From the NCBI GenBank assembly GCA_047621665.1, contig JBLHMB010000004.1, positions 1 through 64,000 of the forward strand: a stretch of 64,000 bases of DNA. Reading direction: 5' to 3'. A program made the position numbers and the translations under genes. The stretch is from Actimicrobium sp047621665 (lineage in GTDB: Bacteria; Pseudomonadota; Gammaproteobacteria; Burkholderiales; Burkholderiaceae_D). Positions within the stretch are counted from its first letter, which is position 1, and each line of letters opens with the position of its first letter. Below are positions 25,904 through 35,988 of the stretch, one piece after another. The notes under the pieces were generated by a model. The model saw only the letters and a program-made list of their open reading frames with translations, did not search any database and was not told the origin of the DNA.

Positions 25904-26499
25904 GCTTGCTCACTTTTCATCAGTTGCCGGACGGCGTTCAGGTCGGCCCGCTCGATCTTGCCATGATTGCCGCGCAGATCATCGACTGCATGCAGCGACA
26001 GGTGCACGCCTTCGTTACGCCACATGAAACTGACGATTTCAACCGGGTCGCCGCCCGGCCGCTGGCGCGCGCCTTCTGACACCTCGAACTGCACGTCCTT
26101 GTTGAGTAGATAGATTTCGACGTCCTTGGGACTTTCTGCGAACAGGTGCAGGTGGATGTCGGAATGGTTGCCTGCCGTGCCATTGAGCACGGCACCGACC
26201 AGGTAGGGTGAGAACTGCGCCAGTTCGGTCATCAGTGTGATAGCCAGTTCGCGCAAATGCTGCAGGCGGGCGGGTTGGGTGTCACCAAAAAACAGTTCGT
26301 TATAAAGGCGCACTTCCGCTTCGATTTCGGCATTGTCGGGAAGCACATCACCGCGCGGCTTGCTGTTGCCGAGCAGTTGCTTGACGGCCTTGCGTTTGGC
26401 GGTGCCGAAATCGGCCCCGTCTTCGGCAATCATGCGCGCAGCAGCGGCGGCGATTTCAGCGCGCAACAGGTCGGTCTCTGAGGGGTAGCTAATATCCAT
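25900..26499 (-). CDS. Conserved hypothetical, possible nucleotidyltransferase fold
   Basis: A 199-residue protein not assigned to a named family. The N-terminal half is helical (ETDLLRAEIAAAAARMIAEDG). The middle reads YLVGAVLNGTAGNHSDIHLHLF, which resembles a degenerate nucleotidyltransferase motif (Gly-x..Ser-Asp-x-His/Asp), but the second acidic residue is replaced by His. There is no signal peptide or membrane segment. It is coupled to the TlpA-like gene by a 4-nt overlap. The function is unknown. Confidence 0.7.
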   Translation of the reverse strand: MDISYPSETDLLRAEIAAAAARMIAEDGADFGTAKRKAVKQLLGNSKPRGDVLPDNAEIEAEVRLYNELFFGDTQPARLQHLRELAITLMTELAQFSPYLVGAVLNGTAGNHSDIHLHLFAESPKDVEIYLLNKDVQFEVSEGARQRPGGDPVEIVSFMWRNEGVHLSLHAVDDLRGNHGKIERADLNAVRQLMKSEQA

Positions 26500-26587
26500 G
26501 AACCGGATAATAACCCGCCACGCTGTGAATGCGGTGCCGGCCGGCAGTCCGGTCAGATTCGACGATTGGCTGGATACGTCACATGTT

Positions 26588-26596
26588 TGTTATAAT
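26588..26596 (+). promoter_or_regulatory. Extended -10 promoter upstream of rpoD
   Basis: TGTTATAAT: a perfect TATAAT (26591-26596) with the TG of an extended -10 element one base ahead. A weak -35 (TTGGCT at 26566) is 19 nt upstream, further than ideal, which is common for extended -10 promoters. It lies about 120 nt before the rpoD start. Confidence 0.7.
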
Positions 26597-26714
26597 CCGG
26601 CCCCTCCTGCTTCGCCATCACTTTTCCTGCTACGACCCGACCGTCGGTATCCGGAAGCTGTTTTGATCGACGCATCCATTCACGTCGTTACAACTGCAAC
26701 CCCGAATTCAGAAC

Positions 26715-29564
26715 ATGACCCTTCGCATTAAAACGTTATCGTTGAAGCCGCGCATTGCCACGGCCACCCCTGTCGAACCTGCCATCGTGAATGCGCCTGG
26801 CGCGCCTGCGGATGGCGAGGTCGCGGCCGGACCGCTGATCGTGGTGCGGCGTTCGCGTCTGGTGCGCCATGATGTGCCGGGGAGTGCAGCGTCCAACGAT
26901 GTCAATGAGGAGGCGGGCGAGGAGGCGGGCGGGAACGTCAATCCGGAGCCTGTCGTCACACCTGCGCCAACGGTAGCGACAACCTTGGCTGTGCCGGTTC
27001 AACCCGAGCCTGTTGCGGTGCCGGTTTCTGTTGCCGCTGCTGATCCCGTGATCGAGACAGTGACTGCACCTGTCGTCAATCCGGTCGGCGAAATGGTCAG
27101 CGAAATGGCCGTTGAAAAGGATGATATGCAGGCAAGCGGGACCGTCGCCGCAGCCGATGAGGAATTGAATAGCGAATTCGCCAGCGCGTACGAGGGGGCA
27201 CCGCAGCCGTCGGGGCCGCCGCCTGTCGTGATCCAGAAGGTATCGCGCCGCGCGGTCGTCATGCCAAGACAGCCTGCTGTCGAGGTAGAGGCTGCGGTCG
27301 AGCCGGTGCCAGCGCAGGTCGTAGTAAAAAAAGTGGCGCGACGTTCGGTTGTGCTGCCGTCGGCCGTAAGCGCGCCGGTGGCAGTGAGTACCGAGCCGGT
27401 CCATTCGCTGGCGCTGGCCAAGAAGACGGCCAAGCTGGCTTCTGCCGTGACCACGACCAGAAAAGCGGCCAGTCCTGCAGTACGCACGGCAAGTAGTACT
27501 GCCACCAGCGCCGGCAACAGTGCCAGCGCCAGCTTCAGCAAGGCCGCCGTCAAATCCGTCGAGGCAATCGTTACCGCAGCGGCCGTGATGCCGACGATTT
27601 CCCCTGCCGTGATTGCCGCCTTTGCTGCGCCGCGCGCAGCCAAGAGTAAAGAAGGCGGATCACGGCAGGCGATTCCGACCCCGGCGCTGAGTCTGGCCGA
27701 GCAGGAATTGCGTCTGTTGAAAATCAAGACCCTGATCGCCATCGGCAGTGACCGTGGCTATCTGACCCACGCCGAAATCAACGACCATTTGCCGGACGAA
27801 GTGGCCGAGGGCGAATCGATGGATCGTATCGTCGCCACCTTCAACGACATGGGTATCGCGGTCTACGAAAAAGCGCCGGATGCCGACACGCTGCTGTTAT
27901 CCGACAAAGTCGCTTCCAGCCACGATGGTGCCGAAGCCGCGGTCGCCACCGCGCTGTCGTCGATCGATGCCGATTTCGGCCGCACCACTGACCCGACCCG
28001 GATGTATTTGCGCGAGATGGGCACCACGCCGTTGTTGAGCCGCTCCGAAGAAGTCGAGATCGCCAAGCGCATCGAAGCCGGTCTGGCCGACATGATGCAG
28101 GCGATTTCGGCGTGCCCGATGGTGGTGGCCGAATTGCTGGCCGTGGCGCAAAAAATTGCCGCCGACGAAACGGCTATCGATGACGTCGTCGATGGCGAAG
28201 CCGATGTGCCCGCCGCCGAGGCAACGCAGAGCGAAGCCGAAGTCGAGGTGGCGGAAGAAACCAGCGAGACCGATGACTCCGATGAATCCGATACCGCCGC
28301 TGATGTGCTCAGTCAAGCCGACAGCGACATCCTGTCGGCAGTGCAGCTGGCCAATCTGAAGCTAACCAGTCTGGCGCGTTTCGACACGATTGCGCAGCAG
28401 CACGCACTGATGCTGGCAGCGGCGGCTACCGATGGTTTCCATTGCAGCGCCTACGTCGACGCCCAGGCGATCATCTCGGCCGAAATGCTGCGCCTGCGTT
28501 TTACCGCCAAGATGGTCCAGAAGCTCAGTGAATTGCTGCGTATCCAGATGGGTGAAATGCGCGCCATCGAAAAGCAGGTCCTCGACCTCGTGGTCAATCG
28601 CGGTGGCATGCCGCGCAGTCTGTTCATTGCGACCTTTCCCGGCAATGAAATCGATCTTGGCTGGATTGATCTGGTAGTGGCCGGACAGCAAGCCTATTGC
28701 GTGACACTGGCACGCCAGATTCCGGCCATCAAGGAATTGCAAACCCGCCTCGTCGCTCTGCAGGAGCGGGTTGGTTTGCCGTTGCCGCAACTGCGCCGCG
28801 TCAGCAAGCAAATGTCGACCGGCGAATTGCGCGCCCGGCAGGCCAAGCGCGACATGACTGAAGCCAATTTGCGCCTGGTCGTCTCGATCGCCAAGAAGTA
28901 CATCAACCGCGGCATGCAATTTCTCGACCTGATCCAGGAAGGCAATATCGGCTTGCTCAAGGCGGTCGATAAATTCGAATACCGGCGTGGCTACAAGTTT
29001 TCGACGTACGCAACCTGGTGGATCCGTCAGGCGGTCTCGCGCGCAATTGCCGACCAGGCCCGCACCATCCGGGTACCGGTGCACATGCTCGAAACCGTCA
29101 ACAAGCTCAACCGGATCGCCCGCCGCATCCTGCAGGAAACCGGTATCGAAGCCGACCTGCCGACGCTGGCGCTGCACATGGAACTGACCGAACAAAAAGT
29201 GCGCGAGATCATGAAGATTGCACGTGAGCCGATTTCGATGGAGTCCCCGGTCGGTGACGACGGCGATTCGCAGCTCGGTGATTTCATTCAGGACAGCACC
29301 ACTACCGCACCGCTCGAAGCCGCGGTGGATGCCTCGATGCGCACCGCCATCAAGGAAGTGCTGGATGCGTTACCACCGCGCGAAGCAAAAATCCTGCGTA
29401 TGCGTTACGGCCTCGATACGCAGTCGGATCACACGCTGGAAGAAGTCGGCAAACAGTTCGAAGTCACGCGTGAGCGGATCCGTCAAATTGAAAGCAAGGC
29501 GCTGGTCAAACTGCGTCATCCGTCACGGGCCGACAAACTGAAAATCTTTGTTGAAGGCAACTGA
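26715..29564 (+). CDS. rpoD: Primary sigma factor RpoD with long N-terminal extension
   Basis: The housekeeping sigma factor (sigma 70), 949 residues, much longer than E. coli RpoD (613). About residues 1-330 are a low-complexity Ala/Val/Pro-rich extension. Region 1.1 follows (LIAIGSDRGYLTHAEINDHL, about 340-400), then region 1.2 (DPTRMYLREMG, about 425), an acidic non-conserved region (about 490-545), region 2 (INRGMQFLDLIQEGNIGL and YATWWIRQAV, about 720-790), region 3 and region 4 (VTRERIRQIESKAL, about 915-930). All polymerase and promoter contact regions look complete. It is not next to dnaG, its common partner. Confidence 0.95.
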   Translation: MTLRIKTLSLKPRIATATPVEPAIVNAPGAPADGEVAAGPLIVVRRSRLVRHDVPGSAASNDVNEEAGEEAGGNVNPEPVVTPAPTVATTLAVPVQPEPVAVPVSVAAADPVIETVTAPVVNPVGEMVSEMAVEKDDMQASGTVAAADEELNSEFASAYEGAPQPSGPPPVVIQKVSRRAVVMPRQPAVEVEAAVEPVPAQVVVKKVARRSVVLPSAVSAPVAVSTEPVHSLALAKKTAKLASAVTTTRKAASPAVRTASSTATSAGNSASASFSKAAVKSVEAIVTAAAVMPTISPAVIAAFAAPRAAKSKEGGSRQAIPTPALSLAEQELRLLKIKTLIAIGSDRGYLTHAEINDHLPDEVAEGESMDRIVATFNDMGIAVYEKAPDADTLLLSDKVASSHDGAEAAVATALSSIDADFGRTTDPTRMYLREMGTTPLLSRSEEVEIAKRIEAGLADMMQAISACPMVVAELLAVAQKIAADETAIDDVVDGEADVPAAEATQSEAEVEVAEETSETDDSDESDTAADVLSQADSDILSAVQLANLKLTSLARFDTIAQQHALMLAAAATDGFHCSAYVDAQAIISAEMLRLRFTAKMVQKLSELLRIQMGEMRAIEKQVLDLVVNRGGMPRSLFIATFPGNEIDLGWIDLVVAGQQAYCVTLARQIPAIKELQTRLVALQERVGLPLPQLRRVSKQMSTGELRARQAKRDMTEANLRLVVSIAKKYINRGMQFLDLIQEGNIGLLKAVDKFEYRRGYKFSTYATWWIRQAVSRAIADQARTIRVPVHMLETVNKLNRIARRILQETGIEADLPTLALHMELTEQKVREIMKIAREPISMESPVGDDGDSQLGDFIQDSTTTAPLEAAVDASMRTAIKEVLDALPPREAKILRMRYGLDTQSDHTLEEVGKQFEVTRERIRQIESKALVKLRHPSRADKLKIFVEGN

Positions 29565-29675
29565 CAATGGGTTCGTAATCGGTCATGCTCAGGGCTCAAT
29601 TAGCGCTGGTCTGATCTGCGTCCTGCAATTTGTTCGTCACGGATATTTGATGCCCTTGCTGCCGTACCACCGCGT

Positions 29676-32600
29676 ATGAAATCCTTCCTGCAATCTGTTC
29701 AGGATCGCCTCGGTGCGGCGCTGAGTTTGCGCACCCGTATTGTCGCCGGAGTGCTGTTGACGATGCTGGTGGCGACGGTCAGCGTGACGCTGGTATCGCT
29801 GTCGCTGGGACGGCGGGAAATGAAAGAGATGATCGCGGCCGAGCAGAGTACGTTGCTCACCCGCACCGCCGATCAGATCGACCAGAAATTCGAACGCCGC
29901 CTTTCTGCGCTGGCATCGCTGGCTAAAAAAATCACGCTAGAGAAAGCGGCTGGACCCGATGCACTACAGCGCTTTATAGAAAGCCAGTCCGAATTATCGG
30001 TCTGGTTTGATAATTTGCTGGTGGCCGGGGCCGATGGTGCCGTACTTGCCAGCACGAATGGCCTGGCTAGTCGTGCCGGGGTCAGTGTCGCCGGGCGCGA
30101 GCATTTTCAGGACACTCTGGCGCTGCGCACCGGCGTCATTTCGCGTCCGGTCAGTAGCGTCATCACAGGTCGTCCGGTAGTTCTCATTACTGCGCCGGTA
30201 TTTGATTCTGCCGGCAAGCTGGTGATGGTGTTGATTGGTAGCATCGAGCTGGAAAAAGACAACTTTATCGCCAGCCTGGGTAAGGCCCACATCGGCAAGT
30301 CGGGCTATTTTTTCATCATGACGTCCGATGGCATGTTTGTGTCGCATCCGGATGCCACGCGGATATTAAAGCCCGCTGGTCCGCTTCTGGCGGGTAATCC
30401 AGCGCTGGCACGTGCGATGGAGGGCTTTGAAGGCACCATCGAGTCGCCCGACAGTCTCGGTGCGGACAGTCTGTTTTCGTTCCGGCGCCTCTACAGTACC
30501 AGCTGGATACTGGCGTCCTCCGTGCCGGCCCGCGAAGCTTTCGTCACGATTGACCGCGCCGAACGCCGCTCGCTGTTGCTGGTATTGTTGCTGGCGCTGT
30601 GTGTGGGACCGCTGGTGTGGTGGGTGATTGACCGCCAGTTGCGTCCGCTCGATCAGCTGGCACGTCGCATCGATGCAGTCCGGCAGCGGCCGTCGCTGGT
30701 GATGCTGCCAGCGGTGTATGCCGCGACCGAATTCGGCCAGCTGGGGCGGGCGTTTGATGAACTGATGCGCGAACGCCTGCTGGCCGATAGCCGTTATCAG
30801 CGCGGCGCCGAGGAATTGCGCGCGGCCACCGATAGCAAGCTCGATGCGTTTTTCATTTTTCAAGCCGAGCGTAATGCGGCTGGCGAGTTGATCGATTTCC
30901 GTTTCAGCTACGTCAATGACAACGGTTTGCGGTTGCTAGGGCTGGAGCGCGAGCAGGTGATTGGTCAATTGCTGTGCGAGTTGTTACCGATCAACCGGTC
31001 CGCTGGTTTTTTTGACCGTTACGCGCAGGTGCTGCAAACAGGCATCGCGCTGCAGGAAGAGTTTTTCATTGATGTGCCCGGTATCAACGCGACCTGGCTG
31101 GCGCATCAGGTCACGCCGCTGGCCGATGGCGTGGCAATCACCTCGCGCGACATCAGCCAGCGCAAGCGCGACGAACTGGAGTTGTCGGCCAACCGCGCCT
31201 TTCTGCAATCGCTGGTCGATTACTTGCCGGTCATCGTTTATTCGAAAAGCACGCAAGCGGCGACTTATGGCCAGTTCGTGTTGTGGAATAAGGCGGCCGA
31301 GCGCATTACCGGATTGACTGCGGCGCTGGTGGTCGGCAAAACAGATCGCGAGCTGTTCGCACCCGCCATCGCCGACGCCTATGAGCAGCACGACCGTCAG
31401 ATTCTCGCGGGCCGCGCGCCCATCACGGTACCGATCCATCCGATTCGCCGGCCGGATGGCACGCCACGGGTGCTGCGCACGCAGTCGCTGCCGGTGTTTG
31501 ATGCCTCTGGTGCGGTTGAGTTTATCCTGGGTATTTCGGAAGACATCACTGAACAGTATGCCGAACGACTTGCGCTCGAAGCGAGCGAGCAGCGCTTGCG
31601 CGTGACGCTCGATTCGATCGGCGACGCCGTCATCACGACCGACATGCAGGCCTGCGTGACCTATCTCAATCCGGTAGCCGAGCGCATGACGGGATGGTTG
31701 CTGGCCGACGCGACCGGCCGGCTACTGACCGAGGTGTTCCGGATTTACCAGCGCGACTACAATGTGCAGTTAGCCGATCCGGTCGCGCAGGTGATTGCCA
31801 GCGGTGCTTCCAGTAGCACACCTGGCAGCGTGATGCTGGCCGGGCCGGGCGGCGTGCGTACTGCAATCGAGGATATGGCGGCGCCGATTCGTGATGCGGG
31901 CAATGCGATGCTGGGCGTGGTGCTGGTATTTCATGACGTCAGCCAGGCCCATGTGATGGCTGAAAAAATGACCCATCTGGCTGCACATGATGCGCTGACC
32001 GGCCTGCTCAACCGGCGCGAATTCGAGCGCCGGCTTGAGCAAGCGGTGCTGTCGACCGGCAGCGAGGGCAAGCAACACACGGTGCTGTACCTCGATCTGG
32101 ACCAGTTCAAGATCGTCAACGACACCTGCGGCCACGTCGCCGGCGACGAATTGCTGCGCCAGCTGACCACCTTGTTGCAGGCTAAGTTGCGATCGGGCGA
32201 TACGCTGGCGCGGCTCGGTGGCGACGAGTTTGGCGTGCTGCTCGAAAGTTGCGCGACCGCGCCGGCGCTGCGCGTGGCCGAGCAATTGCGTCAGGTCGCC
32301 AGCGACTTCCATTTTGTCTGGCTCGATAACGTATTTCCGATTGGCGTGAGCATCGGTCTGGTCACATTCGGCGCGGGCGTGACAACCCCGGACATCTTGC
32401 GCATGGCCGACAGCGCCTGCTATGTGGCCAAGGACAAGGGGCGTAACCGGGTCCACGTGTACACCGAAGAAAATGCCGAACTGGCGCACCGCAAGGGTCA
32501 GATGAGCTGGGTGACACGCCTGCAGCAGGCGCTCGACGAAGACCGTTTCGTGCTGTATCGCCAGCCGATCATGGCGCTCGATGGCGGGCTTGGCCGCCAT

Positions 32601-33251
32601 GATGAACTGCTGCTGCGTCTGTGCGCCGACGACGGGACGCTGATTCCGCCGATGGCCTTCATTCCGGCGGCCGAGCGCTATGGCCTGATGCCGGCGCTGG
32701 ACCGCTGGGTGATCCGGCGCGCGCTGTCGACCCACACGTTGCGCTATCCACCGGACGGTTTGCCGTCGCTGGTCGCGATCAACCTGTCGGCGACGTCGAT
32801 TGGCGACGAGACCTTCCTGCCGTTTGTACTGGAGCAGTTTGCATTGACAGGCGTGCCGCCGTCAGAAATTTGCTTCGAGATTACCGAGACCGCTGCCATC
32901 GCCAATCTGGGTGACGCCACCGTGCTGATCCGCGCACTGAAAGCGATTGGCTGTAAATTTTCGCTCGATGATTTTGGCAGTGGCATGTCGTCGTTCACGT
33001 ACCTCAAGCACTTGCCGGTTGATTATTTGAAGATCGACGGTAGCTTCGTCAAGGACATGATGGACGATCCGGTCGATCGCGCGATGGTCGAAGCGATCCA
33101 CCGGGTTGGCCATGTCATGGGCTTGCAGACGATCGCTGAATTTGTCGAAAGCGACGCCATCATCGCGGCGCTGCGTGAGATCGGTGTCGATTACGCGCAG
33201 GGCTATGCGATTGGCAAGCCGGTGGCTTGTGTGCCCTGTTCGGCTTGCTGA
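29676..33251 (+). CDS. Membrane sensor with Cache, PAS, GGDEF and EAL domains
   Basis: A 1191-residue cyclic-di-GMP enzyme. Two membrane segments (about residues 22-46 and 290-312) frame a periplasmic Cache-like sensor domain. HAMP-like and three PAS-type regions follow (about 385-760), then GGDEF (RLGGDEFGVLL, motif at 848-852, so possibly an active cyclase) and a C-terminal EAL domain with DELLLRL (ELL at about 977-979) and DDFGSG near 1098. Both domains keep key residues, so synthesis and breakdown are both conceivable. The neighbouring gene at 33353 is another c-di-GMP protein, 101 nt downstream. Confidence 0.92.
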   Translation: MKSFLQSVQDRLGAALSLRTRIVAGVLLTMLVATVSVTLVSLSLGRREMKEMIAAEQSTLLTRTADQIDQKFERRLSALASLAKKITLEKAAGPDALQRFIESQSELSVWFDNLLVAGADGAVLASTNGLASRAGVSVAGREHFQDTLALRTGVISRPVSSVITGRPVVLITAPVFDSAGKLVMVLIGSIELEKDNFIASLGKAHIGKSGYFFIMTSDGMFVSHPDATRILKPAGPLLAGNPALARAMEGFEGTIESPDSLGADSLFSFRRLYSTSWILASSVPAREAFVTIDRAERRSLLLVLLLALCVGPLVWWVIDRQLRPLDQLARRIDAVRQRPSLVMLPAVYAATEFGQLGRAFDELMRERLLADSRYQRGAEELRAATDSKLDAFFIFQAERNAAGELIDFRFSYVNDNGLRLLGLEREQVIGQLLCELLPINRSAGFFDRYAQVLQTGIALQEEFFIDVPGINATWLAHQVTPLADGVAITSRDISQRKRDELELSANRAFLQSLVDYLPVIVYSKSTQAATYGQFVLWNKAAERITGLTAALVVGKTDRELFAPAIADAYEQHDRQILAGRAPITVPIHPIRRPDGTPRVLRTQSLPVFDASGAVEFILGISEDITEQYAERLALEASEQRLRVTLDSIGDAVITTDMQACVTYLNPVAERMTGWLLADATGRLLTEVFRIYQRDYNVQLADPVAQVIASGASSSTPGSVMLAGPGGVRTAIEDMAAPIRDAGNAMLGVVLVFHDVSQAHVMAEKMTHLAAHDALTGLLNRREFERRLEQAVLSTGSEGKQHTVLYLDLDQFKIVNDTCGHVAGDELLRQLTTLLQAKLRSGDTLARLGGDEFGVLLESCATAPALRVAEQLRQVASDFHFVWLDNVFPIGVSIGLVTFGAGVTTPDILRMADSACYVAKDKGRNRVHVYTEENAELAHRKGQMSWVTRLQQALDEDRFVLYRQPIMALDGGLGRHDELLLRLCADDGTLIPPMAFIPAAERYGLMPALDRWVIRRALSTHTLRYPPDGLPSLVAINLSATSIGDETFLPFVLEQFALTGVPPSEICFEITETAAIANLGDATVLIRALKAIGCKFSLDDFGSGMSSFTYLKHLPVDYLKIDGSFVKDMMDDPVDRAMVEAIHRVGHVMGLQTIAEFVESDAIIAALREIGVDYAQGYAIGKPVACVPCSAC

Positions 33252-33352
33252 GGAGTATTGGCTTTACGAAAGAATCGTAGCGTCAATCACCGCAAGCTAT
33301 GGCACTGAAACACCCGTTGGTAGGTTTTTTTAATCGTCAGAGGAGATGACTC

Positions 33353-35937
33353 ATGCAGACTCCTGCACTTCCGGCAAATGAAGTTGAACGCCTTGCCGCA
33401 CTGGCGCGTTACGCGATTGTTGATACGCCCGGAGAAGGCGGGTTCGATGATTTCACGCAGCTGGCATCGCATATTTGCGGAGTGCCGATTGCGCTGATCT
33501 CGCTGGTCGACGCCAGCCGTCAATGGTTCAAGAGCCGTGTCGGGCTCGATGTTGTCGAGACTGATCGTACGATGTCGTTTTGCGGGCACGCCATTCTGGC
33601 CGACGGCTTGTTCGAAGTACCCGATACCGCGGCTGATGCCCGTTTCCATGACAATCCGCTCGTCACGGATGGCCCGCAGCTGCGTTTCTACGCCGGCGAA
33701 CCGCTGGTGACTGACGATGGCTTCCGGATCGGCACCTTGTGCGTGATGGATCAGATTCCGCGCACGTTGTCGCTGTCACAGCGCGCCGCCATGGCGGCAC
33801 TCGGCCGCAGCGTCATGCGCCAGATCGAGAGCCGCCGCACCGCCCGTCTGCTGGATGAAAAATCCCGCTTCAAGGAAGCCGTGCTCGATAGCGCCGACAT
33901 TGCCCTGATAGCGACCGGACCGGATGGCGTCATTTCCAGTTTCAATCGTGGTGCGCAAGTCATGCTGGGTTATCCGGCCGAGGCCATGCCGGGACGTGCT
34001 ATCGGTGACCTGTTTGCCATGCCGTTGCCAGCGGCCGCGGGTACTGCGGACTATGCGCAGCAGATGCTGGCGCTGGCCGGGCGCAATGACAATGGTTTTG
34101 ATGACTGTGAGCTGCAGCGCAGCGATGGCACGCCGGTGCCGGTGCGACTGTCGGTGACGGCGGTGCGGGATCGTGAGGGGCATTTGCTGGGTGCTTTGCA
34201 TCTTGCACAGGACATCAGCAAGCGCCGCCAGGCGCAAGCGGCTCAGCGTCGCGCTACCGACATGCTGCAAAAAATCGCGATGCGCGTGCCGGGGGTGATT
34301 TGCCAGTTCCGTCGCAATACCGACGGCACGTACGCGGTCCCGTATGCCAGCGAACAATTGTTGGTGATTTACAGAGTGAGTCCGCAACAGGTCGCCGGTG
34401 ACGCCAGCCTGCTCATCGAGACGATTCATCCTGACGACCGGCAACGGGTCATGGCGGCGATTGAACGCTCGGCTGTCGAGCTGTCGCCGTGGCGCGAACA
34501 ATACCGCTTGCTCTTCGACGACGGCACGGAGTGCTGGGTTGATGGCAATGCCGTTCCTGAAACGGCCGATGACGGTGCTGTGCTGTGGCATGCCGTGATT
34601 ACCGATATCACCGGGCGCAAGACCGCGGAGCTCGAACTCACGCGCAGTCACGCCATTCTGGAAATCCTCAACGAACAACTGCGCGCCAGGCAGGCCGAAC
34701 TGGCGGCAGTCAATGATGCTTCGCCGCTGGGACTGTTTCGCACCGACCGGGCAGGTCGCTGTACCTATACCAATAAAGCCTACGGAGCCATTACCGGTCT
34801 GACGCTGGCAACTGCACGCAACGACGGCTGGGGCGCGGCGCTGCATCCGCAGGATCGCGCCGCCGCCATGGCAGCCTGGGACGAGGCGGTGCGCTGCGCT
34901 GCGCCAGTCGTTACGAGCAGGATCAGCGCTATGTGCATGCCGATGGTTCCGAAGTCATTGCCCGGGTAGTCGCCGCACCGATGCAGGTGGACGGCGTGTG
35001 TACCGGTTTTGTCGGTACTGCAGACGACATCACGCTGCGCCGCCGCAATACCGAAGCATTGCGCGACAGTGAAAAACGGCTGCGCATGATTACCGATAAT
35101 TTGCCGGTGCTGATTGCGTATATCGACAAGCAGCTCCGGTTGCAATTTGCCAATGCCACCATCGAAAGCTGGCTGCACATCAGTCCGGCTGACGCGCAGG
35201 GGCGCCGCTTCGAAGACATCGTCGGGCCGGGCAACTATGCGCTGCGCCTGCCCTACCTGTTGCGGGCGCTGGCGGGCGAGCGGGTCGAGTTCGAGATGCT
35301 GGTGACCAATGGCGGCGTGGTACGCCATGTCCAGACCACTTATGTTCCGGATCAGGATAGCGACGGTAACGTCCATGGCGTCTATACGCTGAGCAGCGAC
35401 ATTTCGGCGCTCAAGCAAACCCAATTGCAATTGCAGGCGCTGGCCCGCTACGACACCCTGACCGGATTGCCGAACCGCTATCACCTCAATCAGACCCTGA
35501 CCGAAGCGGTGGCCCGCAGCCAGCGCTCGATCGATCATCTTGCCGTGCTGTTTCTGGATATCGACCATTTCAAGCAGATCAACGACACCTGGGGCCATGC
35601 CGCCGGTGATGCCGTGCTGGTGGAGTTTGGCAACCGGTTGAAAGCGACGGTGCGGGTGACCGATATCGTCGCACGGTTGTCCGGGGATGAGTTCATTGTG
35701 CTGCTGGAAGGGTTGACGTTGACTGAACAAGCGCACGAGGTGGCACACAAGATTCTCGCGGCGCTGGCAGAACCCGTTGCGTGGTCGGGACGGTCAATTG
35801 CCATGAGCGCCAGTATCGGGATTGCCTACGGTCACACCAAAAACCTGACGCCGACGGATCTGCTCGGGCTGGCCGACAAGGCGCTTTACCGGGCCAAGCA
35901 GGCCGGACGCAACGTCGCGCGCGAGGGGAGCGAGTAA
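33353..35937 (+). pseudogene. GAF-PAS-GGDEF diguanylate cyclase split by a frameshift
   Basis: Two overlapping frames encode one protein. The first (33353-34969) carries a GAF domain (residues about 10-165; FDDFTQLASHICGVPIALISLVD) and three PAS regions, and ends in unrelated residues after WDEAVRCAAPV. The second frame picks up the expected PAS sequence from about 34910 (RYEQDQRYVHADGSEV), then another PAS and a GGDEF domain with RLSGDEFIVLL (SGDEF, catalytically acceptable). A single-base change near 34903-34912 explains the split. A strong Shine-Dalgarno (AGGAG) precedes ATG 33353. It is either a real mutation or a sequence error; the GGDEF half has no good start of its own. Confidence 0.8.
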
Positions 35938-35988
35938 GTTGGTCGCGCGGGGCAGGCTTTTTTCAGCCGGAGAAATGTCGTTGACTGG

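Noticed and set aside
26566..26571. TTGGCT as the -35 box of the rpoD promoter
   Set aside because: A 19-nt spacer and a weak match; the extended -10 element alone explains the promoter better.
28362..29195. 277-codon frame antisense to rpoD
   Set aside because: Lies opposite the conserved sigma regions 2 and 3, with no motifs of its own.
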